Of a stretch of DNA of 64,000 nt, positions 53,016 to 64,000 are shown piece by piece. Within the stretch, counting starts at the first letter, position 1. Every line of letters begins with the position of its first letter. Position numbers and translations under genes: made by a program. Origin of the DNA: Roridomyces roridus (lineage: Eukaryota; Basidiomycota; Agaricomycetes; Agaricales; Mycenaceae); assembly GCA_029378245.1 (NCBI GenBank), contig JARKIF010000018.1, positions 1,054,001 through 1,118,000 on the forward strand, read 5' to 3'. The notes under the pieces were generated by a model that was not told the origin of the DNA, did not search any database, and saw only the letters and a list, made by a program, of their open reading frames with translations.

Positions 53016-53507
53016 ATGACCGACAGCACATCAACGACTCGGATCGAACTCCTTAACGAGGACAATTGGATGCCGTGGAAGCGCCGCATCGGCGCAATTC
53101 TTCGAGACAATGACCTTGAGGGTTATGTCGACGGCACCGAGCTTTTCCCGACGGCAGCTGACCCGTTAAAGCTCACAGCGGACGAGACGAAGGCTATCAG
53201 GGTATGGATAAAGAAGGATGGGAAGGCAAGGAGCTAGATTGAGCTCGCCTTGGGTAATTCCCAGATGGTACATGTAGCGGGGGCATCGACGGCGCGTCAA
53301 ATGTGGACGCAGCTGTGCACGGTCAAGGAAGCGCGAGGTCATCTAGGGATCATGTCATATCAGCGTAGATTATATCGCACGATTGCCGACGAAGGCAGCG
53401 ACATTGCGGCCCACATCACGGAGCTGCGTGCTATTCAAGAACAGCTCAACACCATGAGCAGCCTGGTATTGGACCAGGAGTTCCTGACACGTTCACTAGC
53501 TCATATC
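53016..53507 (+). pseudogene. gag: C1 Gag, N-terminal part
   Basis: It starts MTDSTSTTRIELLNEDNW, typical of fungal Copia Gag (LNEDNWxxWKRRI). The frame meets a TAG at 53235, then continues in the same frame with IELALGNSQMVHVAGASTA, QMWTQLCTVKEA and LRAIQEQLNTM. It is cut after SLAHI by the next insertion. The nonsense codon and the insertion both disable it. Confidence 0.85.
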
Positions 53508-53960
53508 TGTAGGACGCGTTTGTGATACAAACTATAGCCCACAAATATAGTTAGTTGGGGAGACTCCGAGGGAAGCACTGGCGAGCGAAGATAGCCAAGA
53601 CGCCGTCCGAATGGTGTGAACTACACCAGCAAAGAGTGAAATCTCTGGAACGTCCTGAGTCACTCCTTGCTGTACCTCGAGCAGAACGTCTACTCGAAGC
53701 GTAGGGTGGCTAGAAAACAACCGCTGGTTAATAACAATTGCTGAAGAACCACTTATCTTGTATCCAAGGTGCCTCCGAGCTCGGGTCAATGGACCAAGCA
53801 CAAAGGCAATATGGAAGTCAAGAGTAAGATGGATTGATCCTATCTACTTCACACGTAAATACAAGTACATTGCATAGCTATTTCCGTCAAATCAACCATC
53901 ATTCCTACAAGTGGAGATCATAGAAACTTATCAGAAAAATTGTAGACCATAGGGGGAAAC
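53508..53960. mobile_element. Insertion in C1 gag, LTR-like
   Basis: The Gag coding resumes after this stretch (GKCWHMLQYLAANNG). The part 53508-53909 begins TGTAGGA and ends TCCTACA, the TG...CA form and short inverted ends of an LTR. Flanking ATATC and ACATC differ by one base and may be a decayed 5 bp duplication. No coding sequence is seen. A solo LTR plus a little extra sequence is one explanation. Confidence 0.45.
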
Positions 53961-56900
53961 ATCGGCAAGTGCTGGCATATGTTACAATATCTGGCTGCGA
54001 ACAACGGTGCACTCACCACAAGTCCCATATCCACATCCACCTCGACAACCGGCACATCTGCCGCGACTATTACCGTGACATCTCACGAGTTAGTCGCCCT
54101 CATTCTTGAGGAACATTGTCGTCGTAAGGAGAAGGCCGGAGAATCGACAACGGGATCAGCGTTATTCGGAAGGAACCAAACCCGCGCACCGACGGGATCC
54201 GACAGCGGCAAATGCTTCAATTGTGGCAGTCCCGGGCACATGGCTAGGGATTGTTGGAGCAAGGGAGGCGGCAAGGAAGGCCAGCGCCCCAATGAGTGGA
54301 AGGGGAGGAAAGGGAATCGGAAAGGAAGGAAGGGCAATTCGGCTCACCTTGGCACGAATGATAGTCGAGACGACTCTGGCCCTCACAGCGCATTTATGGT
54401 GTTCCATTCCAGCCAACCTCACTTCGATACGCGTCTATCGAAAGATGCGTGGCTTGCAGACTCGGGCTGCACTGTTCACATCATGAACAATCGGGAAATC
54501 TTCACGGAGTACACACCTGTCACTGGCGAAACGATAAACGGACTGGGCGACAACGCTGTTCAGGCATGCAGTCGTGGAACAGTCACCCTGGAGAGCATCG
54601 TCAACGGCAAGAGGGAAACAATTAGCTTGTACAACACGTTGTACGCACCTACGGCAGTCAATAATTTGCTGTCCGTTTCCCGCATTGACGAAGCAGGGGG
54701 AGCTACGTCATTTAAGCGGGGCAAGGCTGAGATTCGGAATAGATCGGGACGGCTCGTCTTGGAAGCCAAGAAGAAATTCCGGCTCTACTGGTTGGACAAC
54801 GTCCGCGCAGTGAGAGTTGGGAATCGAGCAAATCCCGCCGACGCCGAGAAATTGGACCCAGACAGCTGGGCAGCCTGGCATCGCAGATATGGCCATGTCT
54901 CTGATTCGACATTAGAGCTCATAATTCGCCATAAATCCGTGGAAGGACTTACCGTCAAACCCGCCAGCAAATCCGACGCCGAGATCTGCGAAGCGTGCAT
55001 CCAAGCAAAGATGCATCGCAAGCCATTCCCACACAAAGCCCTTCACCGTTCTGAGAACCCGGGAGAAGGCACTCACAGCGACCTATGGGGTCCTGCGCGC
55101 ACACGGTCAACGGAGGGGAATTATTATTATATTTCCTTTACCGATGATGCGAGCCGTCGCAGAACAATTTTGTTCTTGAAGACGAAGGACCAGGCGAAAG
55201 CAAAGGTGCTGGAGTATGTCGAGTGGGTGGAGCGGCAGTACGGGTACAAGCCGAAGTGGATTCGCGTTGACGAGGGAACTGAGTACCTGAACAAGAAGCT
55301 CAAGTCAGCGCTCGCATCGAAAGGTATTGAGTTGCAACCAACAGCACCTTATTCCCAGTCACAGAACGGTGTTTCTGAGCGAACCAACCGCACTCTACTC
55401 GAGTTGGCTAGAGCAATGTTAGCAGAAAAGAACTTACCGAAGAGTCTATGGGAGTTCGCGGTCACACATGCCGCATACATCCGCAACCGCTCGCCAACCA
55501 AGGCGCTACCCGATGGGAAGACGCCGCACGAGATATTCACGAAGGAGAAACCCGATGTTTCTCACTTCCAGGAGTTTGGGGCGCCCGTATGGATTTTCCG
55601 CGAGGATGTCAAGACCAACTCAAAGCTGGATGACAGAGCTATCAAGCATATATTCTGCGGCTATCTAGATGGACCCAAAGCAGTACGGTACTACGATTCG
55701 ACAACCCACCGCGTTAAAATCTCCCGCAACTATACGTTCACCGACCCCGAGACGGCCTTCACCGAGTTTGATGTGCTATCCGAGGGGGAGAAAACAACGC
55801 CGGCGTCGAACAGCACATCTGCACCGATTCAGCCTACACCAGGATCGACAGCACAACACGTACCTGCACAACCAACGGTATCATCATCGCAGCAACCACC
55901 GTCCACGCCAGCACGGATGCCACCGCTTAAGAGCGAAGGGACAACCCCGCCTGAAACGCCCAGCAAAGCGACGCGCACAGCACCACAATCCGTACCATCG
56001 ACCCCACGACTTGCAACGGAACCTGATCTCAAGCCGAATCAGCTGAATTCCATTCCGCTTCGGAGACTCACCCGTCCAACTAAAGACCATAATTATCTGA
56101 AGCTTGGAAATCCTGACGCCCGCAGAGGGCAATCAGACCGCCCGAATCGTACCCACGACGCCCAAGATGATGGCGACGAAGGGGACAGCGCCGCGCATTT
56201 CACGTACATGGCAGCACTCGGAGAGGTCAACGAGGCTAAGCCCAATATTCCGCGTAATATTGAGGAAGCACGCGCGTCGCCCAAATGGCCCAAGTGGCGT
56301 GAGGCGATTGATGCAGAGTTGGCCAACTTGACGACGATGGGAACGTGGGAGCTCGAGGACTGCCCCGCAGAGAGAAAGCCCGTCGGATGTCGTTGGGTAT
56401 TTGACCTAAAGACAGGTCAGCAAGGGGAGATTGTCCGCTACAAAGCGAGACTCGTAGCCAAGGGCTACTCACAAGTCCCCGGTGTCGATTATTTCGACAC
56501 GTTCTCCCCCGTCGTCCGTCTAGAGTCACTTCGAGCACTACTCGCCATTGCAGCAGTCAAGGATCTAGAGATGAGACAGTTAGACGTCAAAGGAGCGTAT
56601 CTCAATGGAGATTTACAGGAGGTGTTTATGGAACAACCTCCGGGTTTTGACGATGGCTCCAGACGCAAGTGTCATCTGAGGAAGACATTGTACGGTCTGA
56701 AACAGTCAGGACGAGAGTGGAATCGAAAGCTTCACACCATACTCACCAAGTTGGGCTTTCACCGACTCGACGTCGACCACGGCGTGTATCTACGCCAAAT
56801 CGGAGATCGTTACACGATTATCACGGTCTGGGTCGACGACTTACTGCTATTCAGCAATAGCACCATCATGCTATCAGCCACAGGGGCTGCCTTGAAGAAG

Positions 56901-57107
56901 GAGGTCGAAATCAACGACCTCGGAGAGCCACAGAAGCTCATTGGTATCGAGATATACCGTGACCCTGCCATGAGAACCATCCAGATCTCGCAGGAACACT
57001 ATATCGACAGAGTCTTGAGCCGTTACAGGTACCAGGAGATGTCGCCAGTTGCCACGCCGATGGACCTGAACGTCATCTTGGAGAAGAATCCCGCAGAAGG
57101 GAAGACC
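53961..57107 (+). pseudogene. pol: C1 Gag end, protease, integrase and most of RT
   Basis: The frame (open from 53979) carries a classical zinc knuckle CFNCGSPGHMARDC, then the protease motif WLADSGCTVHI with D-S-G. The GAG-pre-integrase domain follows (AWHRRYGHVS, CEACIQAKMHRKPF). The integrase core has THSDLWGP, RVDEGTEYLN and SQNGVSERTNR (DDE residues). A Pro/Thr/Ser-rich linker is followed by RT (VGCRWVFDLKTG, RLVAKGYSQ, QLDVKGAYLNGDL and the catalytic VWVDDLLLF). It stops at AEGKT, where a MITE is inserted. No break occurs within this 3.1 kb. Confidence 0.92.
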
Positions 57108-57558
57108 AAGGGGGCATCGGGATCCGAATTTCGGATATAGGGTCAAAAAGTTTTTCTCGACCCTGGCTGGACCCCCCCCCCCCCCCCCCCCCCCCTCCTA
57201 TATAAGGTAGATCATTCCCACGGTCATGTGATTTACCGGCGGTCCGAGCCATCCGTGGTTCCCATAGGAAAAATATGTATTACAAACTTATTAGAGGACC
57301 CCAGTGTCCATTAGACCCATCTCATGTGTACTTGAGCAATGATACACTTGTTGTCTGTGGCAATGTCTTGTGAGAGTCGATGAGACTGGCAGCTGTATTA
57401 TGTAATATATCAGTCCCGATTTGGAAATTTCAATCAAGAGTGTCCAATATGCTCCAAAACACATTTACTAATATACACATAGAAAATTTTTTCGAGCCCT
57501 CTCGGGACCCCCCCCCCCCCCTCCCCCGGTACGAAATTTCGATCCCGATGCCCCCTTG
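57108..57558. mobile_element. 451 bp MITE with poly-C tracts and 9 bp TSD
   Basis: The ends AAGGGGGCATCGGGATC and GATCCCGATGCCCCCTT are inverted, and GGGAAGACC flanks both sides (57099-57107 and 57559-57567). A 9 bp duplication suggests a Mutator-like origin. Two C runs (57172-57195, 24 bases, and 57508-57521, 14 bases) lie on the same strand. No coding sequence is seen. Removal restores the C1 frame (EGKTTDERGHSF). Confidence 0.8.
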
Positions 57559-57983
57559 GGGAAGACCACCGACGAGCGAGGCCACAGCTTTGCCGAGTAC
57601 ATAGGCTCGCTGATCTGGCTCGCAACCGTCAGCCGTCCGGATATCGCATATGTCGTTGCGAGACTTGGAGCGTACACGAGCAATCCGAGCGCGACGCACT
57701 GGACGGGAGTGAAGAGAGTGTTCCGGTACCTGAAAGGCACACGTCATCGACGGATCACTTTCGGAGGTTCGGACTACCGGTCCGACTCGGACTCGATCTT
57801 CAACAACTACGGCGCTTATAGCGACGCCGACTTTGCATCCAACCCCGACGACAGCAAATCAGTCTCAGGGTATATTTACCTTCTTGCTGGTGGACCCATT
57901 GCTTGGCACTCGAAGAAACAGCCCACCGTTGCACTCAGCACCGCCGAAGCTGAATACTCAGCTCTTACCGCTGCGACACGCCA
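57559..57983 (+). pseudogene. C1 RT end and RNase H start
   Basis: The frame continues GHSFAEYIGSLIWLATVSRPDI, then VKRVFRYLKGTRHRRI, YSDADFASNPDDSKSVSGYI, LAGGPIAWHSKKQ and STAEAEYSALTAATR. These are the conserved Copia RT-RNase H blocks. It is cut after ATR by the next insertion. Confidence 0.9.
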
Positions 57984-58262
57984 TTACCTTGCTTGTCAAG
58001 GTCTCTCAGGCTCAAAATATGTAAGCCGGATGTAACCCGACAAATGATCCGATCAATCAGATTTGTAATTGCAATCGTCAAAGCTTCCGGAGGCATGAAA
58101 TAAAATTGGTGTAAGGGTTGCTGTATGTACAACCAAATTGAATAGGTGCTAGAGCTGGACATTGGACAAGGAGGTGACTATACTCATGTTCATGGATAAA
58201 AGCTACATCAAAGAAATAAAACCACTTCTTGCCACTTCTTGCTATGAATCGAACCCAAAGCC

Positions 58263-58300
<38 letters not shown>

Positions 58301-59711
58301 TCAGGCGGCCTTGAACAGAGCCGGGGACGTGAAAACCACTGTACCAAAGCAACAACACCAGAGATGGGGAGAAGGATTTTCTTGATAGAAACGGCCAGGG
58401 AGGAAGGGAGATAACAAAGCCAGCAATCACTGCTTTTGTAACTCCGAACTCGTGGGCCGGTATTCTGAGAATGAGAAGGCTGCTGCAGCAAGCAGAGGTT
58501 TTTGAGGTCGCAGTCATCACGTCGTGAGGAATCACAACTGAGCCAGATAAGTAAGCCGGTGCAAAGCCGGTGGAGATTTCAGAGCTCGGGTTTTTGGCGG
58601 AAGCTGGAGAGTTGGGCAGAGGTATAATGTTCCATTCGAGGACGCGTCGAGGCCTTTGAAGTTAGCATGATCTCGCATCAACGCATCAACGCCCGTCCAA
58701 GACTTGTCCAAGACTCCGACTCCAAGGCGCCGGGACCAAGCTGATTCCTGAATGCTCTCAAGGCTGGACCAGTCCTCGGTTACAGTGGCTAGGTGGCTCG
58801 TGCACTATCATAATCTATGGCTCGCGACGCCCTCCATCGAGCCTTCTGGATCTTTCCTTGAATCCTTCAGCCGACGGCGGTGACCGACAACGACCGTTCT
58901 TATTCCGGCAATCACCGGCTACAGAAAGTTGAAATGAAAACTTCTGGCCCCGCCGACATTCTCCCTTTGCCCTCTTCCGGATTCAGATCCCTACAATCTA
59001 CTTCTCAGACCATCTGCGACACGCCTGCGACAACGGGCTCTTGCCTCTCTTTTTTTGCTGCTGAACTGTCAGTTGGCCCCCGCGAAATGCTTGAATACCC
59101 CTCCGCTACATCTGGGTCAACTTTTGCATCTCACGTCAGAGTCCTATCGCATCCAGCCAGAGAAAAGTGACCACCCCGCATACCTCAACGCTTTCCTTAT
59201 CGATGTTGGGGCGTTCCGTATCGTATTGTGTCTTTATTTCTCATATTCATCAACTCAACAGAACAACATGTGGGTTGAACCTTGAACGGTGAACCTGGTC
59301 TCCCAAGAGCCACTTTGCAAACGTCAGCCAGTCTTGGCTTTCATCTTTCACACACAACTCAGAACCACCCTCCCTGACCGAGTCCTGCGCTTGTCCGGAG
59401 TACCAATATTGTGTGTATTTGAGCGAGCACGAGGAGAAGAGCCGGGGATGCTCTGGTTGTAGCCAATACCGATCCAATATTTCCCGGGGCTAGACTTGAC
59501 GAATATATCGGCCGACGCAGGACATGTTGAACGGTGTTGCTTTCGAAATTTCATTATTTAGTTCTGGCATTTGTCGGGCAAGCCAACGGTTGATTCCACA
59601 ATATTTTACACATTTGTGACAGATTTGCCGGATACTCCAGCTCAGGGTATCAACGGAGAGACAAAAATTCTTGCAAGCAAGGTCTTCTCCGACGTAGTCG
59701 GAGCTTCCCAG
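57984..59711. mobile_element. 1.7 kb Helitron-like insertion in C1
   Basis: The host frame is restored exactly (ATRHAIWLQ) if the element sits between A at 57983 and T at 59712 with no duplication, which is the Helitron target rule. A 7 bp stem hairpin CTCCGAC-GTA-GTCGGAG (59687-59703) stands 8 bases before the 3' end. The ends are TTACC...CCCAG rather than the canonical TC...CTRR, so the class is tentative. ACCTTGCTTG also occurs inverted near both ends. A run of 36 C lies at 58264-58299. No protein is recognised. Confidence 0.5.
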
Positions 59712-60009
59712 TGCAATCTGGCTCCAATATTTATTCCATGCCCTTCCATTTGATTTCCCAGCGGAGAGCTCGACTCTGATCTATTCCGACAATCAATCGG
59801 CCATATCCATTGCGCACGATCCTCAGCACCATGCAAGATCAAAACATTTTCGTATCGAGAATCATTTTATTCGGGAATGTATCGAACAGGGTGTTATCAG
59901 TGTCCAGTACTGCCCCACCAACAACATGGTTGCAGACATTCTGACCAAAGCCTTGCCCCGCACGAAGCACGAACAATTCTGTTCGAACATGGGACTTCTG
60001 TCGGCTTGA
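59712..60009 (+). pseudogene. C1 RNase H C-terminus
   Basis: The final C1 piece encodes AIWLQYLFHALPFDFPAES, then LIYSDNQSAISIAHDPQHH, KHFRIENHFIRECIEQG and YCPTNNMVADILTKALPR, with a TGA stop at 60007. These are hallmark Copia RNase H residues (DNQSA and DILTKAL). Confidence 0.9.
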
Positions 60010-60016
60010 GGGGGAG
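60008..60016 (+). promoter_or_regulatory. C1 polypurine tract
   Basis: GAGGGGGAG directly precedes the 3' LTR and overlaps the end of the pol stop codon. This is the usual Copia arrangement. Confidence 0.8.
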
Positions 60017-60191
60017 TGTTGGCATATGGGAACGAGACGGAGGAATCTCGGTCAATCCGTCAGAAGACGACTACGCTGTAGTGAGAATAATACTGCGCCG
60101 CAGTGCTCTGAGTAGTATATAAGGCCCTGTAAATTTCGTAGAGTGAACAAGGTTTTCCCCCACATTGATTCTTCGTGCACATCTGCCAATA
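60017..60191 (+). repeat. C1 3' LTR
   Basis: This 175 bp LTR (TGTTGGC...TGCCAATA) is uninterrupted and borders the CTCGA duplication at 60192-60196. It shows what the 5' LTR looked like before the MITE. Confidence 0.95.
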
Positions 60192-60797
60192 CTCGAAGCC
60201 CGCAAGAGGCTGACACGTGTATAACCCGATGGTTTTCCAACGAGGTCCTCATGGAAATCATCCAAAACGCGCCCAAATCGGACCAGGCGACGCTCTGCCG
60301 CGTCTCCAAACTTTTCCATGCGCTTGTGTGGCCCATTCTGAACAGGACGGTTACTCTCCGCGTAGACTACCGCGATGATCATATTGAGGCATTCTGCCAC
60401 GCAATGGTACGGAGTCCCGAACGGGCAGACTCAGTGCGATCTCTTACTTTCGAAAATGGGTACGTCTGAGCTGTCCCTTCAGACTCGGGAACTGATTTGC
60501 CGGCTCTCAAGATTCGAAGACTGTCCCACAGATTCTGTCATCGAGTCCTTGCAACTCATGCGACGACTGGAGTATCTATTCATCAACGATTACAGCCCGT
60601 TCCGAGTCGTCTCTCGCTTCGCCAACCTAACCTTTCCTAACCTCTTGTCCTGCATTCTCCCGCCGGCAAACCCAGACTGCTGGAACCCTCATCTCGTGCA
60701 ATTTTTCAGTCGACACTCGACCATAACCCATCTTCGTCTCTGGGGATCCACCGAGGGGGCGGACACCGCGGAAGGTAGCTTATTACCCAACCTGCGA

Positions 60798-61950
60798 TAG
60801 ACCAGAGCTGGTCTGTCTATGAGTTGTCGATAGACAGACCAGTCGATCTGGGAAATGATCGAAGGGAGGCGCGGCTTGCCTTTTTGGGCGATTTCGGCAT
60901 TGTCACGTGATTTTAGCATCGAAACGGTCGTTTCCGGTCTTTACGACCTCTGTAGGCTGAAATTCATGTTGTATTGCCTCCAAGGTACTCTTAAATACAC
61001 TAGGAGTAGGGTGGGAAGATTCAAATTGCTGGTACATAGGATTTAATGATACAATAGTAACAATACAGGAAGAATTTGGGGAAGAAGGGAAAGGGATCCA
61101 ATTCGGTCGGGGCCTAGCCAGACAACCTGCCTGTCTGGCTAGGCGCCCACGCATGATGTCCACATTCGACGGGCGTCGCGTTCGGAGGGAGTAGCGTAGT
61201 AAGCCGCGGTAACGACGGACAAATCGCGCCGTCCGGTCTGGACTCGCGATCTTGGCTCCGAGTTGTGTGACAGCCAGGGCGCCGGTGTCGGTAGGAAGTT
61301 GGAAGGGGAGGAAATTGGGGCGTAACGTGCGCTGCAGGCCGCCTGCGCGCATTCGAGGCGGTAGGCGCGAGCAGGGTGAGGCCAGGTGGCGGGAAGTGTG
61401 GGGAATCCCATGCATGGAAGGTCACGGCGAGAGCGATGTTAACGCAGTCTCTGGAAAGCGGGCCTTCGCGAAGGAGGCATCTTGTGTTTAGCGACCTCGG
61501 ATAGAGAAAGAGAATGAGAACGCACCTTCACCTCACCCTGGCTACCCCAGATCGTCTCTCTCGAGCACGTTCCGCCCTCGCGTTGAGACTCGTCGTGTTT
61601 CCACCGGCGGCTAGTCAGGCGTGGGGTCGCCAAGAGGTACAGACTATGGTGTGGGTCGAATGCGGATGAGGTGGCTGGTCGTGCTCGTCGGGGTCTTGGT
61701 GGGTCCCGTGGATTTCTGATGGTCTCCAGCGAGTTTTGGGAGGTCTGTGACGGCTGTAGTCGTTGGGCTGAGTCGGACGAGCCTGGGGAGGTAAGGGGAG
61801 AGCAAGAGGAAAGGGAGGTGGTGTGCTGGCAGCAGTCACGAGACAATGCCGAAATCGCCCAAAAAGGCAAGCCGCGCCTCCCTTTGATCATTTCCCAGAT
61901 CGACCAGTCTGTCTATCGACATCTCATAGACAGACTGGTCCTCGAGTCTA
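60798..61950. mobile_element. 1.15 kb MULE-like element with long TIRs
   Basis: Inverted repeats of about 115 bp (from TAGACCAG on the left and TAGACTCGAG on the right strand) share near-identical blocks such as CGATCTGGGAAATGATC. The flanks are AACCTGCGA on both sides (60789-60797 and 61951-61959). Long TIRs with a 9 bp duplication are Mutator-like features. The TIRs can each encode a short peptide (GRRGLPFWAISALSRD), but no transposase is recognised. Its interior is GC-rich, and it seems nonautonomous. Confidence 0.85.
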
Positions 61951-62066
61951 AACCTGCGATATTACGACGGAAACATCGCGTCACTTCGTTTCTTCTCGGC
62001 GCAGAATCTTGTAGCTGTGCGAACCTCATGGGGTTCACAGTTCCCCAGTGTTGTCGAGAGACTCGC

Positions 62067-63633
62067 TGATACGACTGCGTATTTCGCACGCGTGAAATCT
62101 GGCTATTTAGCTGTTTTGGTGCGCACACCAATGCCTCTGTCAGGTGATATACAATAAGGGATAGGACCGAGCTCCGTGTCGCTATTCGTGTATTAATGAG
62201 ACAAGTACAAGTCGTCAGTACACTACGCTTGGCTATTCGTTCAAGTGGTCGGTTGTAGTGACTCCAATAGGCGGTTCGCGGGGACTACTACTTGTGGAGA
62301 TACCATACCCAAGGAGATATACCAAGCCCAGGTGTATTCAGAAATGAGCTAGACTAGCTATAGAGCAAAAGACAAAGGTTGCGCGGACGCACAGTACTAT
62401 CATGACAAGGTTCGCGGAGTACCTCGCGGACCGGTATAAGTCTATATATATGTATACAAACAGAGTGGCTCGTGTAGGCGAGTTGGAGGAAATACTACCA
62501 TTTGTTCCGGTATTGAAGAGACACCCGGAAAAGAGATGACAAGTGGGCGAGTCGAACTCGCGCAGGCACACTAGTATGATCGAGAGCTGATCCGAGTACG
62601 ATCATGATCATGGAAAGCGGCGGAGTCGCGGCAGACGATCAGAGCGATGATCGCGTCTGACAGAATATGCCAGGAGTAAGCTCTGGATGACGAAGATGGC
62701 GGACCGAGGTTATTTATGGACCTGGGTCGAGGGCTGTAGTCATAATGGGAGCTGGCTCAGCAAGAGAGTGTAATGAAACGACGGAATCAAATTACCAGGC
62801 CAATCGGCTCGAATGCCAAGGCGGCATGACCACCGATCAGACGGGCCAAGCAGCGACATAAGCAGCAGTACCACGCGAAGCGGTTCGAGGGGATGTAATA
62901 TAGGTGACAGGACACCTAGGGTTATAGGGAAAGTACGGAAATAGGGATGGCAGGCGCGTAATAGTAGTTATATCATCAGACCAGTAGGGAGTAGTATATA
63001 AGGCCTGTAGATCCCGCCCTTGCAGCATTGCATTGTACGCCTTCTTGCCTAGACATTGGGTCGAAGCTTGATCTGTGGTTATAGTGCAGTCTTGTGACTT
63101 CCGCGGAGATTTGTTGTATCATTTCTCTTAGCTTAGACGCAATATCAAAGGCACCCGAGCTCTGGTTCAACTTGGGTCAGCTATAGTAACATACTTAAGG
63201 GGTAGTGGGTTGCCCTCTGTGCTATAGTTCCTCTTCGTGTTGTATCGAAGTTGTATTGGTGTTTTGGATATTGTGTGTTTCGGTCAATAAAATATAAAAC
63301 CTTTTAACATCGTAACCTCATGTTCGTTGTGAGCAGTCTACAAACCAGTCAAGAGATTCCTCTTAGTTCAAAGACATTGAACTTGGTGTGAAACCTCGAG
63401 AATCAACCTACAAGCTTCCGAGAACCAAACCGCGGAGTATCAGTCTTATCTGTATACTTCAGACGACCCCGAACTCAACCGTTAGGTGTCAGCGTGCTAG
63501 TCAAGGAATTGTGTGTGTGGTGTGTGTTGTGTGGTTAGTGTGTTGAGGAGTCGTATCGCTTCGCGGTCTACTTCTAGGACATTACCTACTCGAGCTATCT
63601 ACTATACACTAGTGCGCGTGACACTGTGTATCA
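62067..63633 (+). repeat. Solo LTR of the G1 family
   Basis: This 1,567 bp unit matches the G1 LTRs in the opposite orientation (TGATACGACTG...CTGTGTATCA). It is flanked by TCGC on both sides (62063-62066 and 63634-63637). No internal element sequence is present, so LTR-LTR recombination removed it. Deleting the LTR with one TCGC restores the FB3 frame. Confidence 0.92.
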
Positions 63634-64000
63634 TCGCTACACAGGGGAGCACCAACCTCAGGAGTGTTTACATCTACCATCACATATCGGCGAGCCACAT
63701 ACCCGAGCTTCTTATCGCGTTATCGACCCATATGCCACGCTTGGAAAGTTTGACAGTGCACTGCCGGGGTAGCCGTATGGAGACTGTATGTCTTCACCAT
63801 CGAGGCTTTTTCCCTGGCCCAGCGCTTATAATCTCATCCAGGAAACCGTGAACCAGGTCACCAAGTACCTGCCCCGATTCGAACGTCTCGCATATCTGGT
63901 GTTCGAGTATGGCGCCGAACGCAATTCTCCCAAGCTGGTCGACTTGGATAGTGACCGTGCGGCTTTACAAATGTGGGCCAACACCTCTCCAACTCTGAGG

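Larger units (their letters stand above)
51936..60191 (+). mobile_element. C1: Ty1/Copia retrotransposon with four insertions
   Basis: The LTRs are 175 bp each once the insertion in the left one is removed. They differ at about two positions and begin TGTTGGCATATGGG. The target duplication is CTCGA (51931-51935 and 60192-60196). The order gag, protease, integrase, RT, RNase H is that of Copia. It has a stop in gag and insertions at 52091-52866, 53508-53960, 57108-57558 and 57984-59711. It is therefore dead, though young by its LTRs. Confidence 0.93.
51924..64000 (+). pseudogene. FB3: F-box gene broken by three insertions
   Basis: Coding pieces are 51924-51935, 60197-60797, 61960-62066 and 63638 to the window end, with an intron at 63786-63841. 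Removing C1, the MULE-like element and the solo LTR, each with one target-duplication copy, rejoins the frame: MRTRSPQEAD at the Copia site, LPNLRYYDG at the MULE site and VVERLATQGS at the LTR site. The F-box is in NEVLMEIIQNAPKSD and CRVSKLFHALVWP, and the C-terminal half matches FB2. One frame shift near 60465 breaks it in addition. The gene continues past the window (ends in WANTSPTLR). Confidence 0.85.

Noticed and set aside
58264..58299. The 36-base C run as a regulatory or CRISPR-like feature
   Set aside because: It is a simple homopolymer with no repeat-spacer structure, and its length is probably unreliable.
61439..61891. A 150-codon minus-strand open frame in the MULE-like element as its transposase
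   Set aside because: It starts in the TIR, is Pro/Arg/Ser-rich and shows no MULE catalytic or zinc-finger motifs.

Overview
The window reads as repeat-dense DNA of a mushroom-forming basidiomycete (Agaricomycetes). The reasons are short 45-60 bp introns, a CxC5/CxC6-type KDZ transposase, families of short F-box proteins, a widespread agaricomycete membrane-protein family and typical basidiomycete Gypsy and Copia polyproteins. A Mycena-like agaric would fit, but that is inference. Almost nothing is a clean single-copy gene. Most bases belong to transposons inserted into one another or into host genes.

Layout. 1-28050: an old plus-strand Ty3/Gypsy element (G0), entering from the left and split by three insertions. 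The largest is a KDZ DNA transposon (K1, 1897-23041), itself split by an 18.2 kb, nearly intact minus-strand Gypsy element (G1, 4688-22875, 1,568 bp LTRs, TSD GCGT). Two smaller inverted-repeat elements sit at 24134-24561 and 24792-26256. 28170-29197: F-box gene FB1. 29486-32925: minus-strand membrane-protein pseudogene split by a 1.25 kb inverted-repeat element. 32938-about 49470: a second large minus-strand Gypsy element (G2), truncated at its 3' end. 49471-51923: a cut host pseudogene, F-box gene FB2 and an F-box fragment. 51924-64000: a third F-box gene (FB3) broken by a Copia element (C1, which carries four insertions of its own), a MULE-like element and a solo G1-type LTR.

The most interesting system is shared by G1 and G2. 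Each carries gag, protease and RT-RNase H-integrase in three successive -1 frames, with a plausible slippery heptamer at every junction. Between pol and the 3' LTR each also carries a 6.5-7 kb cassette of four or five intron-bearing genes on the opposite strand. Several have their own TATA boxes. Three genes in G1 and one in G2 encode six-cysteine clusters spaced like fungal Zn(II)2Cys6 DNA-binding domains. Antisense orientation would hide the introns from splicing of the genomic RNA, so a spliced gene set could survive retrotransposition. I infer, without proof, that these genes encode element-specific regulators. The G2 set and the last G1 gene read open through consistent splice phases. The other three G1 genes carry several frame breaks although G1 is young and its gag-pol is intact.

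I saw no rRNA, tRNA, CRISPR array or bacterial-type signal.
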